From positions 1,514,732 to 1,578,731 of the forward strand of contig NZ_LMLU01000001.1 in the NCBI RefSeq assembly GCF_001422665.1: a DNA stretch of 64,000 bases, read 5' to 3'. The notes beneath the pieces are model-generated. The model did no database searches and was not told where the DNA came from. It saw only the letters and a program-made list of their open reading frames with translations. The DNA comes from Arthrobacter sp. Leaf234 (lineage in GTDB: Bacteria > Actinomycetota > Actinomycetes > Actinomycetales > Micrococcaceae). Positions 34,661 to 44,000 of the stretch are shown piece by piece. A program made the translations under genes and the position numbers. Positions within the stretch are counted from its first letter, which is position 1, and the number at the start of each line of letters is the position of its first letter.

Positions 34661-35995
34661 ATGACGACGTCCACGACCTCGGACTCCCTCTACGAGCGTG
34701 CCCGCCACCTCATGCCCGGCGGCGTCAATTCGCCGGTCCGGGCCTTCGGATCGGTCGGCGGCACCCCCCGCTTCCTCGTCGATGCGCACGGCGCCTACGT
34801 CACCGACGCCGACGGCACGCAGTACGTCGACCTCGTCTGTTCCTGGGGCCCGGCGCTCCTCGGGCACTCCCACCCGGAGGTCATCGCCGCCGTGCACCGC
34901 GCCGTCGACCACGGTCTGACGTTCGGCGCATCGACGCCCGCAGAGGCGGACCTGGCGCAGCTCGTCAAGGAACGGGTGCCCGCCGTCGAGCTCCTGCGGA
35001 TGGTGTCGACCGGCACCGAGGCGACCATGACGGCCGTCCGGCTGGCGCGCGGCTTCACGTCCCGTACCCTGATCGTCAAGTTCGCGGGCTGCTACCACGG
35101 CCACGTGGACAGCCTGCTCGCCGCCGCGGGTTCCGGCGTCGCCACGCTGGCGCTGCCCGGTTCCGCAGGCGTCACGGAGGCCACGACGGCGGAGACGCTC
35201 GTGCTGCCCTACAACGACGTCGAAGCCGTCGAGGAGGCCTTCCGCACGCACGGCGAGCACATCGCCGCCGTCATCACCGAAGCCGCACCGGCGAACATGG
35301 GTGTCGTGACTCCTGCTCCCGGCTTCAACGCCTTCCTCAGCCGGATCACCACCGAGCACGGCGCCCTGTTCATCGTCGACGAGGTGATGACCGGATTCCG
35401 GACGCACCCGGGCGGCTACTGGAAGCTGACCGGCGGGGCCGACGACGCCGAGCACCCGTGGACCCCGGATCTCCTCACCTTCGGCAAGGTCATCGGCGGC
35501 GGGATCCCGGCGGCGGCCCTGGGCGGTCGCGCCGACGTGATGAACTACCTCGCACCGATCGGGCCTGTCTACCAGGCCGGAACGCTCTCGGGGAACCCCA
35601 TCGCCATGGCGGCCGGTGTCGCCACCCTCACCGCAGCGACGGACGACGTCTACCGCCACGTCGACGCACGGTCGCTCGAGGTGAGCGACGCCCTGTCCGC
35701 CGAGCTGACGAGGGCCGGGGTGGACCACTCCATCCAGCGTGCCGGCAACCTCTTCAGCGTGGCCTTCGGCACCGCCGAGCACGGTGTCCGCAACTACGCC
35801 GATGCGCAGGGCCAGGAGGGCTTCCGCTACGGCCCGTTCTTCCATTCCATGCTCGACTCGGGCGTCTACCTCCCGCCGTCGGTCTACGAGGCCTGGTTCC
35901 TCTCCGCAGCCCACGACGACGCCGCGATGGAGCGCATCCATGCGGCGCTGCCGGCGGCGGCGAAGGCCGCCGCGGAAGCCGTCCCGAGCGATTGA
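34661..35995 (+). CDS. hemL: Glutamate-1-semialdehyde 2,1-aminomutase
   Basis: PLP-dependent enzyme that makes 5-aminolevulinate from the HemA product; 444 residues. The start carries [19 protein letters not shown], the family signature. [11 protein letters not shown] holds the PLP-contacting Asp and [20 protein letters not shown] the catalytic Lys. It closes the hem operon, so HemA and HemL, which are thought to channel the labile semialdehyde, are encoded at opposite ends of the cluster. ATG with AAGGAA 8 nt upstream. Confidence 0.96.
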   Translation: MTTSTTSDSLYERARHLMPGGVNSPVRAFGSVGGTPRFLVDAHGAYVTDADGTQYVDLVCSWGPALLGHSHPEVIAAVHRAVDHGLTFGASTPAEADLAQLVKERVPAVELLRMVSTGTEATMTAVRLARGFTSRTLIVKFAGCYHGHVDSLLAAAGSGVATLALPGSAGVTEATTAETLVLPYNDVEAVEEAFRTHGEHIAAVITEAAPANMGVVTPAPGFNAFLSRITTEHGALFIVDEVMTGFRTHPGGYWKLTGGADDAEHPWTPDLLTFGKVIGGGIPAAALGGRADVMNYLAPIGPVYQAGTLSGNPIAMAAGVATLTAATDDVYRHVDARSLEVSDALSAELTRAGVDHSIQRAGNLFSVAFGTAEHGVRNYADAQGQEGFRYGPFFHSMLDSGVYLPPSVYEAWFLSAAHDDAAMERIHAALPAAAKAAAEAVPSD

Positions 35996-36037
35996 GCCTG
36001 ACCGGCTGACGCCGGGCCGCCCGCCGATCGGCGCACA

Positions 36038-37063
36038 TCAGGCGACGGCGGCGGCCTGCGGTACGGGGACGGCTTCTGTCGCCGGCATCGTGCCGGACGC
36101 GTCGTGGACTTTCCCGACGCCGGATCCGACGCCGGACTCAATGCCGGACTCGATGCCGGACTCGATGCCGGAGCGGGCGATGTCGGGACCGGCCGCGCCG
36201 GCGGTCGCCGTCGGTCCCGCGCCTGCGGGGAGGACCTCGACCGCTCCCGCGGGCAGGACCTCGACCGCTCCCGCGGGTGCGGGTCCGCCGGATGCGCCGG
36301 CAGCGGAGGTCCGTGTCGCGTCGTCCACCCGCTCCGCTCGGAGGTCGACGGAGTGTTCCGGCCGTCGCGTGTCCTGCTCGCGGGGCACGACGGGCCAGGC
36401 CCGTTCGATCACGGTGTCGGGCTCGGTCCGGCGCAGGTACTCCTCGAAACTGGCCGCTTGGCGGTCGGCCCACACGACGAGCGCGCTGTGCAGTTCCCGC
36501 GCCGGACGCTGGAGGAACGGGAACCGGTCGGCGAGGATGTCACCGACCCGCAGGGTCGCCAAAACATCCGCGGCGGATGTGTGGGCGTTGTCGAAGCGCA
36601 CGCCGTAGTGCTCGCACAGTGCCGTCAGCGTCCGCTTGCCCCGCCGGTACCGGTCGGCCTGCTTGTCCATGATGAAGGGATCGATCACGGGCGAGGGCAC
36701 CGGTACGGCGATGCCGTGCCGGCGTCCCTCCTCGGCGAGCACGGTGAAGTCGTAGCGGGCGTTGTAGGCCAGGACCGGGATGTCCGCGGCGAACAGGCGC
36801 GCGAGGACCGCGGCGATGCCGCCGACCACCGCGCCGGCGTCCAGGCCGAGCGAGCGGGCGTGGTCCGTGGTGATGCCGTGGATCGCCGCCGCGCCCGCCG
36901 GGATCTCGATACCCGGATCGGCCAGCCACTCGTGATGCTCCAGTACCGTTCCCGCGCCGTCGACGACGATGATGGTCGCCGTGACGATGCGTGCCGACAG
37001 GGGATCCCGTCCGGTCGTCTCCAGGTCGAAGGCCGCCCTCGGCGCCGTGTGCCAGCTCGTCAT
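36038..37063 (-). CDS. DnaQ-like 3'-5' exonuclease with repetitive low-complexity tail
   Basis: DEDDh-type exonuclease of 341 residues. Exo I AAFDLETTGRDP is at about 10-21, Exo II in VLAYNARYDFTVL and Exo III in HTSAADVLATL; residues up to about 225 form the nuclease domain. Relatives act as proofreading or repair exonucleases. The last 110 residues are Ala/Pro/Gly-rich and contain two families of internal repeats (PAGAVEVL and SGIE units). ATG 37063 was chosen over the in-frame 37138 because TACGGT ends 6 nt before it and the domain starts there. Divergent from the alkyltransferase-like gene. Confidence 0.9.
   Translation of the reverse strand: MTSWHTAPRAAFDLETTGRDPLSARIVTATIIVVDGAGTVLEHHEWLADPGIEIPAGAAAIHGITTDHARSLGLDAGAVVGGIAAVLARLFAADIPVLAYNARYDFTVLAEEGRRHGIAVPVPSPVIDPFIMDKQADRYRRGKRTLTALCEHYGVRFDNAHTSAADVLATLRVGDILADRFPFLQRPARELHSALVVWADRQAASFEEYLRRTEPDTVIERAWPVVPREQDTRRPEHSVDLRAERVDDATRTSAAGASGGPAPAGAVEVLPAGAVEVLPAGAGPTATAGAAGPDIARSGIESGIESGIESGVGSGVGKVHDASGTMPATEAVPVPQAAAVA
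36131..36166 (-). repeat. Three 12-bp tandem repeats in the exonuclease tail
   Basis: Copies GCCGGACTCAAT, GCCGGACTCGAT and GCCGGACTCGAT in plus orientation, encoding SGIE units on the minus strand. One base differs in the first copy. Confidence 0.9.
36242..36277 (-). repeat. 24-bp repeat in the exonuclease tail
   Basis: A 24-bp unit at 36242-36265 is followed by half a copy (36266-36277) and preceded by a degenerate copy from about 36218. It encodes PAGAVEVL repeats. Confidence 0.75.
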
Positions 37064-37069
37064 GGCATC

Positions 37070-37075
37070 ACCGTA
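37070..37075 (-). promoter_or_regulatory. Predicted -10 box of the exonuclease gene
   Basis: TACGGT on the minus strand ends 6 nt before the ATG at 37063. The same hexamer precedes the phosphotransferase gene. Confidence 0.5.
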
Positions 37076-37123
37076 GTCGCGGGGTCCGACCAAATCGGTG
37101 CGCCGCTCCGCTGCCCGCCGGTC

Positions 37124-37129
37124 TAGGGT
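37124..37129 (+). promoter_or_regulatory. Predicted -10 box of the alkyltransferase-like gene
   Basis: TAGGGT ends 7 nt before the ATG at 37137, supporting that start and a leaderless mRNA. Confidence 0.5.
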
Positions 37130-37136
37130 TGAGCCC

Positions 37137-37592
37137 ATGCGACCACGAGCAGACGGCCGCCGGCAGCCGCCGGGCCCGCGAGAGGCCGCCGCGGGGTCTC
37201 GGCCGATGGCGCGGGCCGATCCCGCAGGCTACGCCGGGGCGGTCCTCGACGTGACGGCGATGATCCCTCCGGGGAAGGTGCTCACCTACGGCGACATCGC
37301 CGAACTGCTGGCCTGCGGAGGGCCGCGGCAGGTGGGACGGGCCCTCTCTCTCGCCGCCCGGGACGTGCCGTGGTGGCGCGTGCTGCGGGCCGGCGGTCGT
37401 CCTGCCCAGGGCCTCGCGCGGGAGGCACGGTCCAGGTACGACGACGAGGGCACTGCCCTGGCCGTACCTGCGGACCCCGTGGACGAGGACGACTACAGGG
37501 TGGTCCTCGCGGAGGCGCGCTGGTGGCCGTCCCCCGCCCAGCAGGACGCCCTGGCCCGTCTCGGCGCGTCCGTGAGCCGTCCCGCGCCGTAG
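37137..37592 (+). CDS. Alkyltransferase-like protein (MGMT family, no catalytic cysteine)
   Basis: Protein of 151 residues. The DNA-binding domain of O6-alkylguanine-DNA alkyltransferases is clear: VLDVTAMIPPGKVLTYGDIAELLACGGPRQVGRAL, about 37-70. The active-site motif PCHRV is replaced by PWWRV at 78-82, so the alkyl-accepting Cys is Trp. Such ATL proteins bind O6-alkylguanine, flip it and hand the lesion to nucleotide excision repair. ATG 37137 has a TAGGGT box 7 nt upstream; ATG 37206 would remove a basic 23-residue N-terminus. It stands before the helicase-nuclease genes adnAB, as Rv3204 does in mycobacteria. Confidence 0.88.
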   Translation: MRPRADGRRQPPGPREAAAGSRPMARADPAGYAGAVLDVTAMIPPGKVLTYGDIAELLACGGPRQVGRALSLAARDVPWWRVLRAGGRPAQGLAREARSRYDDEGTALAVPADPVDEDDYRVVLAEARWWPSPAQQDALARLGASVSRPAP

Positions 37593-37649
37593 CGCAGGAC
37601 ACCCGTTGCGGTACGCCTGATTGTCCGTGGGATGTGATGGTCTTGAACC

Positions 37650-40600
37650 ATGACCAGCACGCTCCACGAAGGACCGCCCGCACCCGCGACCGGCGGCCGT
37701 CCCCACCGTGACGACGGGCTCAGGGACGGGTACGAGGGTGTGCTCGCCTCGCTGCAGGACCACGCCGGCCAGGTCCTCGTCCTCGGTGCTCCGGGCAGCG
37801 GCCGGTCGACGCTGCTGACCGATCTCGCGGTACGCCGGATCGAAGCCGGCGTCCTCGATCCCGACGGTCTGCTGCTGCTCGGTCCCACACGGGCTGCCGC
37901 CACGAGGTTGAGGGATGACCTGACCGCGAAACTCGACCGGAGCATCAGCACGGCTCCCGCGCGCACGTGGTCCTCCTATGCCTTCGACCTCATCCGTCGG
38001 GCGAGGGCGGAGGGCCGGACGCCGCTCATCACGCGGCCGCCGAGGCTCCTCTCGGGCGCCGAGCAGGATCTCATCATCAAGGAGCTCCTCTCCGGCCATG
38101 ACCGGGCGGGCGCGCCGCGGCTCGTCTGGCCGTCCGACCTCTCCCTCGCCCTGCCGACCCGTGGGTTCCGCCAGGAGATCCGCGACCTGTTCGACCGCGT
38201 GAGCGAGTACGGCGTACCTGCCGAGGACCTGGCTGCCTGGGGAGAGCGCTTCGACCGCCCCGACTGGGTGGCCGCCGCCTTCCTCTACCGTGAGTACCGG
38301 GACGTCCTCGACCTCCGTATGCCGGAGGCCTTCGATCCGGCGGGCATCCTCACCGCAGCGCGGGAGATCCTCGAGACCGACCCCACGTTCCTCGATCAGG
38401 AGCGGGCCCGCCTGCAGCTCGTCCTCGTGGACGACTACCAGGAGGCCAACCCCGCGGTCCACGCGCTCCTCGGGCTCATCGGGGCAGGGAACGACGTCGT
38501 CATCACCTCCTGCCCGGACACCGTGGCGCAGGGCTTTCGTGGAGCCCGGCCCGAACTCGCGGGCCGGCTGTCCGGCCTCTTCGGTCGGCGCGATCGCTTC
38601 TCGACGGTGCTGCTGCCCGGGTCGCTGACGCTGTCGGGCGGTCTCGCCCGGGCCTGGGAGAAGGTGGCATCCCGCATCGCGACCACCGGAGTGAGCACGG
38701 CCTACCGGTCCCTGCCCGCGGCGGATGTCGAGCCCGCACCCGCGGGAGACCCCGTCGCGGGGATCCCCGGTGCGGGCGTGGCCTCCGCTCATGTCCTCGA
38801 CAGCGCGTTCCACGAACAGCGCTTCATCACGCAGCGGATCCTCGAGGCACACCTGTTCGGGGAGCGCAGCCTCGATGACATCGCGGTGATCGTCCGCAAC
38901 GGCGCGCAGGTCTCCGCAGTGCAGCGCTTCCTGTCGGCGCAGGGGATCGCGGTGAACGTCCCGGCCGCGGAGACCGCCATCAGGGAGGAACCCGCGGTCC
39001 GGCCCCTGCTCGATCTCTATGCCGTCGTGGTGGGGCGCGCGGAGCTCGACACCGAGCTCTGCATCTCCCTGCTGACCTCGAGGATCGGGGGAGCCGGCAG
39101 CCTCGACCTCCGACGGCTCCGTCAGATCCTGCGGCGGACCGAGCTGCAGCTGGGCGGGGGCCGGACGAGCGACGAACTGCTCACGGCCCTCTTCTCGTCG
39201 CCGGAGGAGATCGCCGCGCTCCCGGCGGAGGGTGCGCCGGTGCGACGCCTGCACCGGATGCTGGAGGCCGGCAGGTCCGCCGCCGCGGATGCCGGGCGCG
39301 ACCCGGAGACCGTCCTGTGGGCACTGTGGTCGGCGTCGGGTCTCGCCCAGCAGTGGTCGGGGGCAGCCCTGGCGGAGGGCCCGTCGTCCACCCGGGCCGA
39401 CCGCGACCTGGACGCCATGATGGCCCTCTTCCACACGGCCGAACGCTTCGTCGAGCAGATGCCGGGCGCCGATCCCGAACTCTTCCTCGACTACATCCTG
39501 AGCCAGGACATCCCCATGGACACCCTGGCCCAGCGCACCAAGCGGCAGGCGTCCGTCTCCGTGCTGACACCGGCGAGTGCTGCCGGCCGCCACTGGCCCA
39601 TGGTGATCGTCGGTGGGGTGCAGGACGGCGTCTGGCCCAATCTCCGCCTGCGCGGGGAGCTCCTGGGTTCGGGGGAGTTGCGCGCCCTCCTGGACCACGG
39701 CGAGACCTTCCGCAGTACCCGCGACCCGGTGTCACTGCTGCAGGACATCCGCTTCGACGAGCTGCGGACCTTCTCGCTGGCCGTCTCGCGCGCCACCGAA
39801 GAACTGATCTGCTGCGCCGTGGCGTCTCAGGACGAGCAACCGTCGCCGTTCCTCGACGTCGTGGACCCCTTGCCGGCCGGTGTCACCGAGAGGGCCCGCA
39901 CGCAGGTCCTCAGGCCGCTGACGCTCCGGGCCCTCGTCGCGGAGCTGCGCACCTTCGCGCAGGATCCGCAGGTGGCCGGCGTGCTCACGCGAGAAGCGGT
40001 CCGGCACCTCGGACGCATGGCGACCCTCGAGCCGCCCGTTCCCGGCGCGCATCCGGACCAGTGGTGGGGGGTGCTGGGCCTGAGCACGAGCGAACCCGTG
40101 GTTCCGCCGGAACAGCCCATCCCCGTCTCGCCGTCGAAGGTCGAGTCCGTGCTGGCCTCTCCGCTGAGCTGGTTCGTCTCGGCGGCCGGCGGCGAACGCA
40201 CCACCGACTTCGCCCGTTCGCTCGGAACGCTCGTGCACCAGATCGCGCAGGACCTGCCGGACGCCACCGGCAGCGAATACGTCCGGGAGCTCGAACGTCG
40301 CTGGCCCCAGCTCGGCATCAAGGACACGTGGGAGGGACAGGCGGATTTCCGCCGCGCCGAGGGCATGGTGCGGAAGCTCGCCGCCTATGTGCTGGCGATG
40401 CGGAAGGACGGCAGGTCCTTGCGCGCCACCGAGGTGGACTTCTCGGTGGACCTGGAGGTCGAGGTCGCGGGCGCGGCGCGGGTCGCACGGCTCCGTGGGC
40501 AGATCGACCGGCTGGAGCTCGATGCGGAAGGGCGTTTCGTCGTCGTGGACCTGAAGACGGGCAAGAGCGCGCCCGCAGGAGGGGACATCGCCCGCCATCC

Positions 40601-41015
40601 GCAGCTCGCGGCTTACCAGACGGCTGTCGCTTCCGGCGCACTGTCGGGTGATCCGTCGGATGATCTGTCGGGTGGGGAGTCAGCAGGATCCGACGCCGGG
40701 CTCGAAGGACAGGGTGCGGTCGCGGGAGCGGCCGAGGACGGAGCGGGGCGCGCCGATCCGATGGCGAGCCTTCCCGGAGGGGCGTCGCTGGTGCAGCTGG
40801 GAACCACCGCGAAGAACGTGTCGGTGCAGGACCAGCCCGCGGTCGGGCCGGACGACGCCTGGGCGCGGACCATGATCGGGGATGCAGCGGCCCTGATGGC
40901 TGCCGCCTCCTTCGAGGCGGTCCACGACCCGCGGCGGTCGGGGTTCGGCGGCAGCGGTTGCCGGCTCCCCGAGGTGTGTCCGCTGTGCGAAGAGGGCAAG
41001 CAGGTGACGCAGTGA
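37650..41015 (+). CDS. adnA: Helicase-nuclease AdnA-like subunit with degenerate ATPase motifs
   Basis: UvrD/PcrA-type motor fused to a RecB-like nuclease, 1121 residues (about 1050 in mycobacteria). The Walker A region reads GAPGSGRST at 46-54, with Arg where the ATP-binding Lys should be, and motif II reads VLVDDYQEAN, DD in place of DE. The C-terminal nuclease motif VVVDLKTGK with QLAAYQ is intact, and Cys residues in GCRLPEVCPLC near the end could hold an Fe-S cluster. It should pair with AdnB to resect DNA double-strand ends. The stop overlaps the adnB GTG. Confidence 0.9.
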   Translation: MTSTLHEGPPAPATGGRPHRDDGLRDGYEGVLASLQDHAGQVLVLGAPGSGRSTLLTDLAVRRIEAGVLDPDGLLLLGPTRAAATRLRDDLTAKLDRSISTAPARTWSSYAFDLIRRARAEGRTPLITRPPRLLSGAEQDLIIKELLSGHDRAGAPRLVWPSDLSLALPTRGFRQEIRDLFDRVSEYGVPAEDLAAWGERFDRPDWVAAAFLYREYRDVLDLRMPEAFDPAGILTAAREILETDPTFLDQERARLQLVLVDDYQEANPAVHALLGLIGAGNDVVITSCPDTVAQGFRGARPELAGRLSGLFGRRDRFSTVLLPGSLTLSGGLARAWEKVASRIATTGVSTAYRSLPAADVEPAPAGDPVAGIPGAGVASAHVLDSAFHEQRFITQRILEAHLFGERSLDDIAVIVRNGAQVSAVQRFLSAQGIAVNVPAAETAIREEPAVRPLLDLYAVVVGRAELDTELCISLLTSRIGGAGSLDLRRLRQILRRTELQLGGGRTSDELLTALFSSPEEIAALPAEGAPVRRLHRMLEAGRSAAADAGRDPETVLWALWSASGLAQQWSGAALAEGPSSTRADRDLDAMMALFHTAERFVEQMPGADPELFLDYILSQDIPMDTLAQRTKRQASVSVLTPASAAGRHWPMVIVGGVQDGVWPNLRLRGELLGSGELRALLDHGETFRSTRDPVSLLQDIRFDELRTFSLAVSRATEELICCAVASQDEQPSPFLDVVDPLPAGVTERARTQVLRPLTLRALVAELRTFAQDPQVAGVLTREAVRHLGRMATLEPPVPGAHPDQWWGVLGLSTSEPVVPPEQPIPVSPSKVESVLASPLSWFVSAAGGERTTDFARSLGTLVHQIAQDLPDATGSEYVRELERRWPQLGIKDTWEGQADFRRAEGMVRKLAAYVLAMRKDGRSLRATEVDFSVDLEVEVAGAARVARLRGQIDRLELDAEGRFVVVDLKTGKSAPAGGDIARHPQLAAYQTAVASGALSGDPSDDLSGGESAGSDAGLEGQGAVAGAAEDGAGRADPMASLPGGASLVQLGTTAKNVSVQDQPAVGPDDAWARTMIGDAAALMAAASFEAVHDPRRSGFGGSGCRLPEVCPLCEEGKQVTQ

Positions 41016-44000
41016 CGGGCATCGCCGGTGACGGCTCGTCCCGTCCGGCCGAGCCGGGCCCGGCCCGTCGGCGCTATTCGGCCCGCCGCCTCGCGGAACT
41101 GCTCCACTCCGATCCCGATGCTCCCGTGCAGTACCCCACGGAAGACCAGGCACGCGTCATCGAAGCGCCACTGGAACCCATGCTGGTCATCGCCGGCGCC
41201 GGGTCGGGGAAGACCAAGACCATGGCGGACAGGGTGGTCTGGCTCGTCGCCAACGACCTGGTGCGCCCCGAGCAGACCCTCGGGGTGACCTTCACGCGCA
41301 AAGCCGCCGGCGAACTCGCCTCCCGTGTCCGACAGCGCCTGGCGCAGCTCTACGCCTCGCGCCCGGACGACGGCACCTCCGTCGGCAGCGACCTCCTCGA
41401 CCGGCTCGACCCCACCATCTCGACCTACCACTCCTTCGCGAACGGCATCGTGCAGGACTACGGTCTGCGGATCGGCATCGAGCGGGACTCCGTGATGCTG
41501 GGGACTGCGCAGTCCTGGCAGCTGGCCTCCTCCGTGGTCGAGGCCTTCGACGGCGAGTGGGAGCATTTCACCGCCGCGAAGAGCACCCTCGTGAAGGCGG
41601 TCCTCGACATGGCGGGTGAGTGCGCGGAACACCTGGTCAGCCCCGCGACCGTCCGTGCCGAGCTGCGTCGGCACATCGACCTTGTGGCCGCCCAGTCCTA
41701 CGTCGCGGGGGCGGCCCGGCCCGCGACCCAGAAGGTGCACGACCTCCTGAACAAGCTGCGTACCCGGATCACCGTCACCGAGCTGGTGGAGCGCTACGCT
41801 GCCGCGAAGCTCGCACGCCGCCAGCTCGACTTCGGCGACCTCGTCTCCCTCGCCGCGCGGATCGCGCAGGACATCCCGGAGGCTGGACGGATGGAGCGTG
41901 AGAAGTATCGGGTCGTCCTGCTCGACGAGTTCCAGGACACCTCGCACGCCCAGATGGTGCTGTTCTCCCGGTTGTTCGCCGATGGCCGTTCGGTCACCGC
42001 CGTCGGTGATCCGCACCAGTCGATCTACGGCTTCAGGGGCGCGTCGGCGGGCCAGCTCGCAACGTTCCGAACGGCCTTCCCCGTCGTCGCACCGGAGGGC
42101 CGGGCGCCGTCACCGGTGGCCCACCTGTCGGTGGCCTGGCGCAATTCGACGTCGATCCTCGAGGCCGCCAACACGGTGTCCGCACCCCTCAACGTCCCTG
42201 CTCCGTGGCTGCGCAGCTCCTCGGTCCAGCAGGTGCCGGGCCTGGTCGCCAGGCCGGACGCCCCCCTCGGCGAGGTCACCCTCGGGCGGTTCCGCACCGA
42301 CGCGCCGATCCCTGCGGACTCCGCACCCGAGGCGGTTCCCGGGCCGGGCACCGGCACCGGGGCCCTGTCCGGTTCCGCCGGACAGCCGCTCAGCGAGGCC
42401 GAAGCGATCGCCCGCGAAGTGCTGCGGCAGCGTCGACGGTCCTTCGAGACGGGCGACGACGGTACGGCACTCCGACCCACGATGGCGGTGCTCTGCAGGG
42501 GCCGCAAGCAGTTCGATCCGATCCGGCGGGAACTGGAGCGGGAAGGCATCCCGGTGCAGGTCGTGGGTCTCGGCGGGCTGCTGCGCACACCGGAGATCGT
42601 GGATCTGCTGGCCACCCTGCGGGTGCTCGGCGATCCCGACCGCTCGGATTCGATGCTCCGGCTCCTCGCCGGAGCCCGGTGGCGGCTCGGTCCGGCGGAC
42701 CTGATGGCGCTGGGCGACTGGTCACGGCAACTCGCGCGGACGCGGGAGGCGATGTTTCGTCGGGGAGGCATCTCGGCGGCGGAGCTGGACGAGGACCAGA
42801 GCCGGGACGCCGTCGTGGCTCCCGATCTCGCCGAGGCGGGGAGCCTCGTCGAAGCGGTCGACTACCTTCCGCCGTCGGACTGGGTGTCTTCGTCGGGACG
42901 CTCCCTCAGCGACACCGCTCGTCGTCGGCTCGATGTGCTGAGGAAGGAACTGCGGACCCTCCGTGGCTTCGTCGGCGATGATCTGGGCAGCCTGATCGGG
43001 GAGGTGGAACGCACCATCCTGCTCGACATCGAGGTCGCCGCGAAGCCGGGCGTCAGCATCCACGAAGCCCGCCGCAACCTCGACGCCTTCACGGAGGCCG
43101 TCGCCGGTTTCGTGTCCAGCGCCGAGCGGGTCGATCTTCCGGCCTTCCTCGCCTGGCTCGAGGCTGCCGACCAGGAGGAGGACGGGCTGCCCGTCACGCA
43201 GCTCGAAGCCAGCCGGGACGCCGTGCAGCTGCTGACCGTCCACGCCTCGAAGGGCCTCGAGTGGGACGTCGTCTTCGTGCCCGGACTGAACGGGAAGTCT
43301 TTCCCAAGCGGCAAGGACTCCCGATGGAGCAGCGGTGACTCCGCCATTCCCTGGACCCTGCGCGGAGACGCTCCCGAGTTGCCGCAGTGGGACTGGGAGC
43401 AGCCGGACCAGAAGGAGTGGCTGGTCAGCGAGCAGCAGTTCACCGACGAGGCCCGGGCCCACGCGGAGCGGGAAGAGCGGCGCCTCGCCTACGTGGCCTT
43501 CACACGCGCGAAGCACGCTCTCGTCTGCACGTCGTCCGCCTGGGGCGGGGGGCGGTCCAAGCCTTCCGGTCCATCGCCCTACCTGACCGATCTTGTCGCC
43601 CTGGCTGATTCCGATGCACCCGGATTCTCGACGCCGTCCTGGCTCGCAGAGGGCGAGGAAGGTGACGCCAACCCTGCCAACGCTCGTCCGGAACGCGCGG
43701 CCTGGCCCGTCGATCCGCTCGGACCCAGGCGCCGGAACCTGGAAGGAGCTGCACGGGCCGTCCTCGAGCAGACGGCACTGCCGACCCTCGACGTCGATGT
43801 CGACGGCGGGCGGTGGGGGCGGGAAGTGAGGCTCGCGCTCGCTCGGCAGGCCCGTGAACGGGAGCGGACGCCCCTCGGACTTCCTTCGCACATCTCGGCG
43901 TCCACGCTCGTCGAACTCCGGGAGGATCCGGAAGCCGTCCTGCAGCATCTTCGACGGCCGCTCCCGCGACGGCCCGGATCGGCGGCCCGGAAGGGTACCG

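Noticed and set aside
37068-39698. 876-codon minus-strand open frame opposite the alkyltransferase-like and adnA genes
   Set aside because: Antisense shadow: low-complexity Gly/Arg/Glu composition and no motif, while the plus strand encodes recognised proteins.
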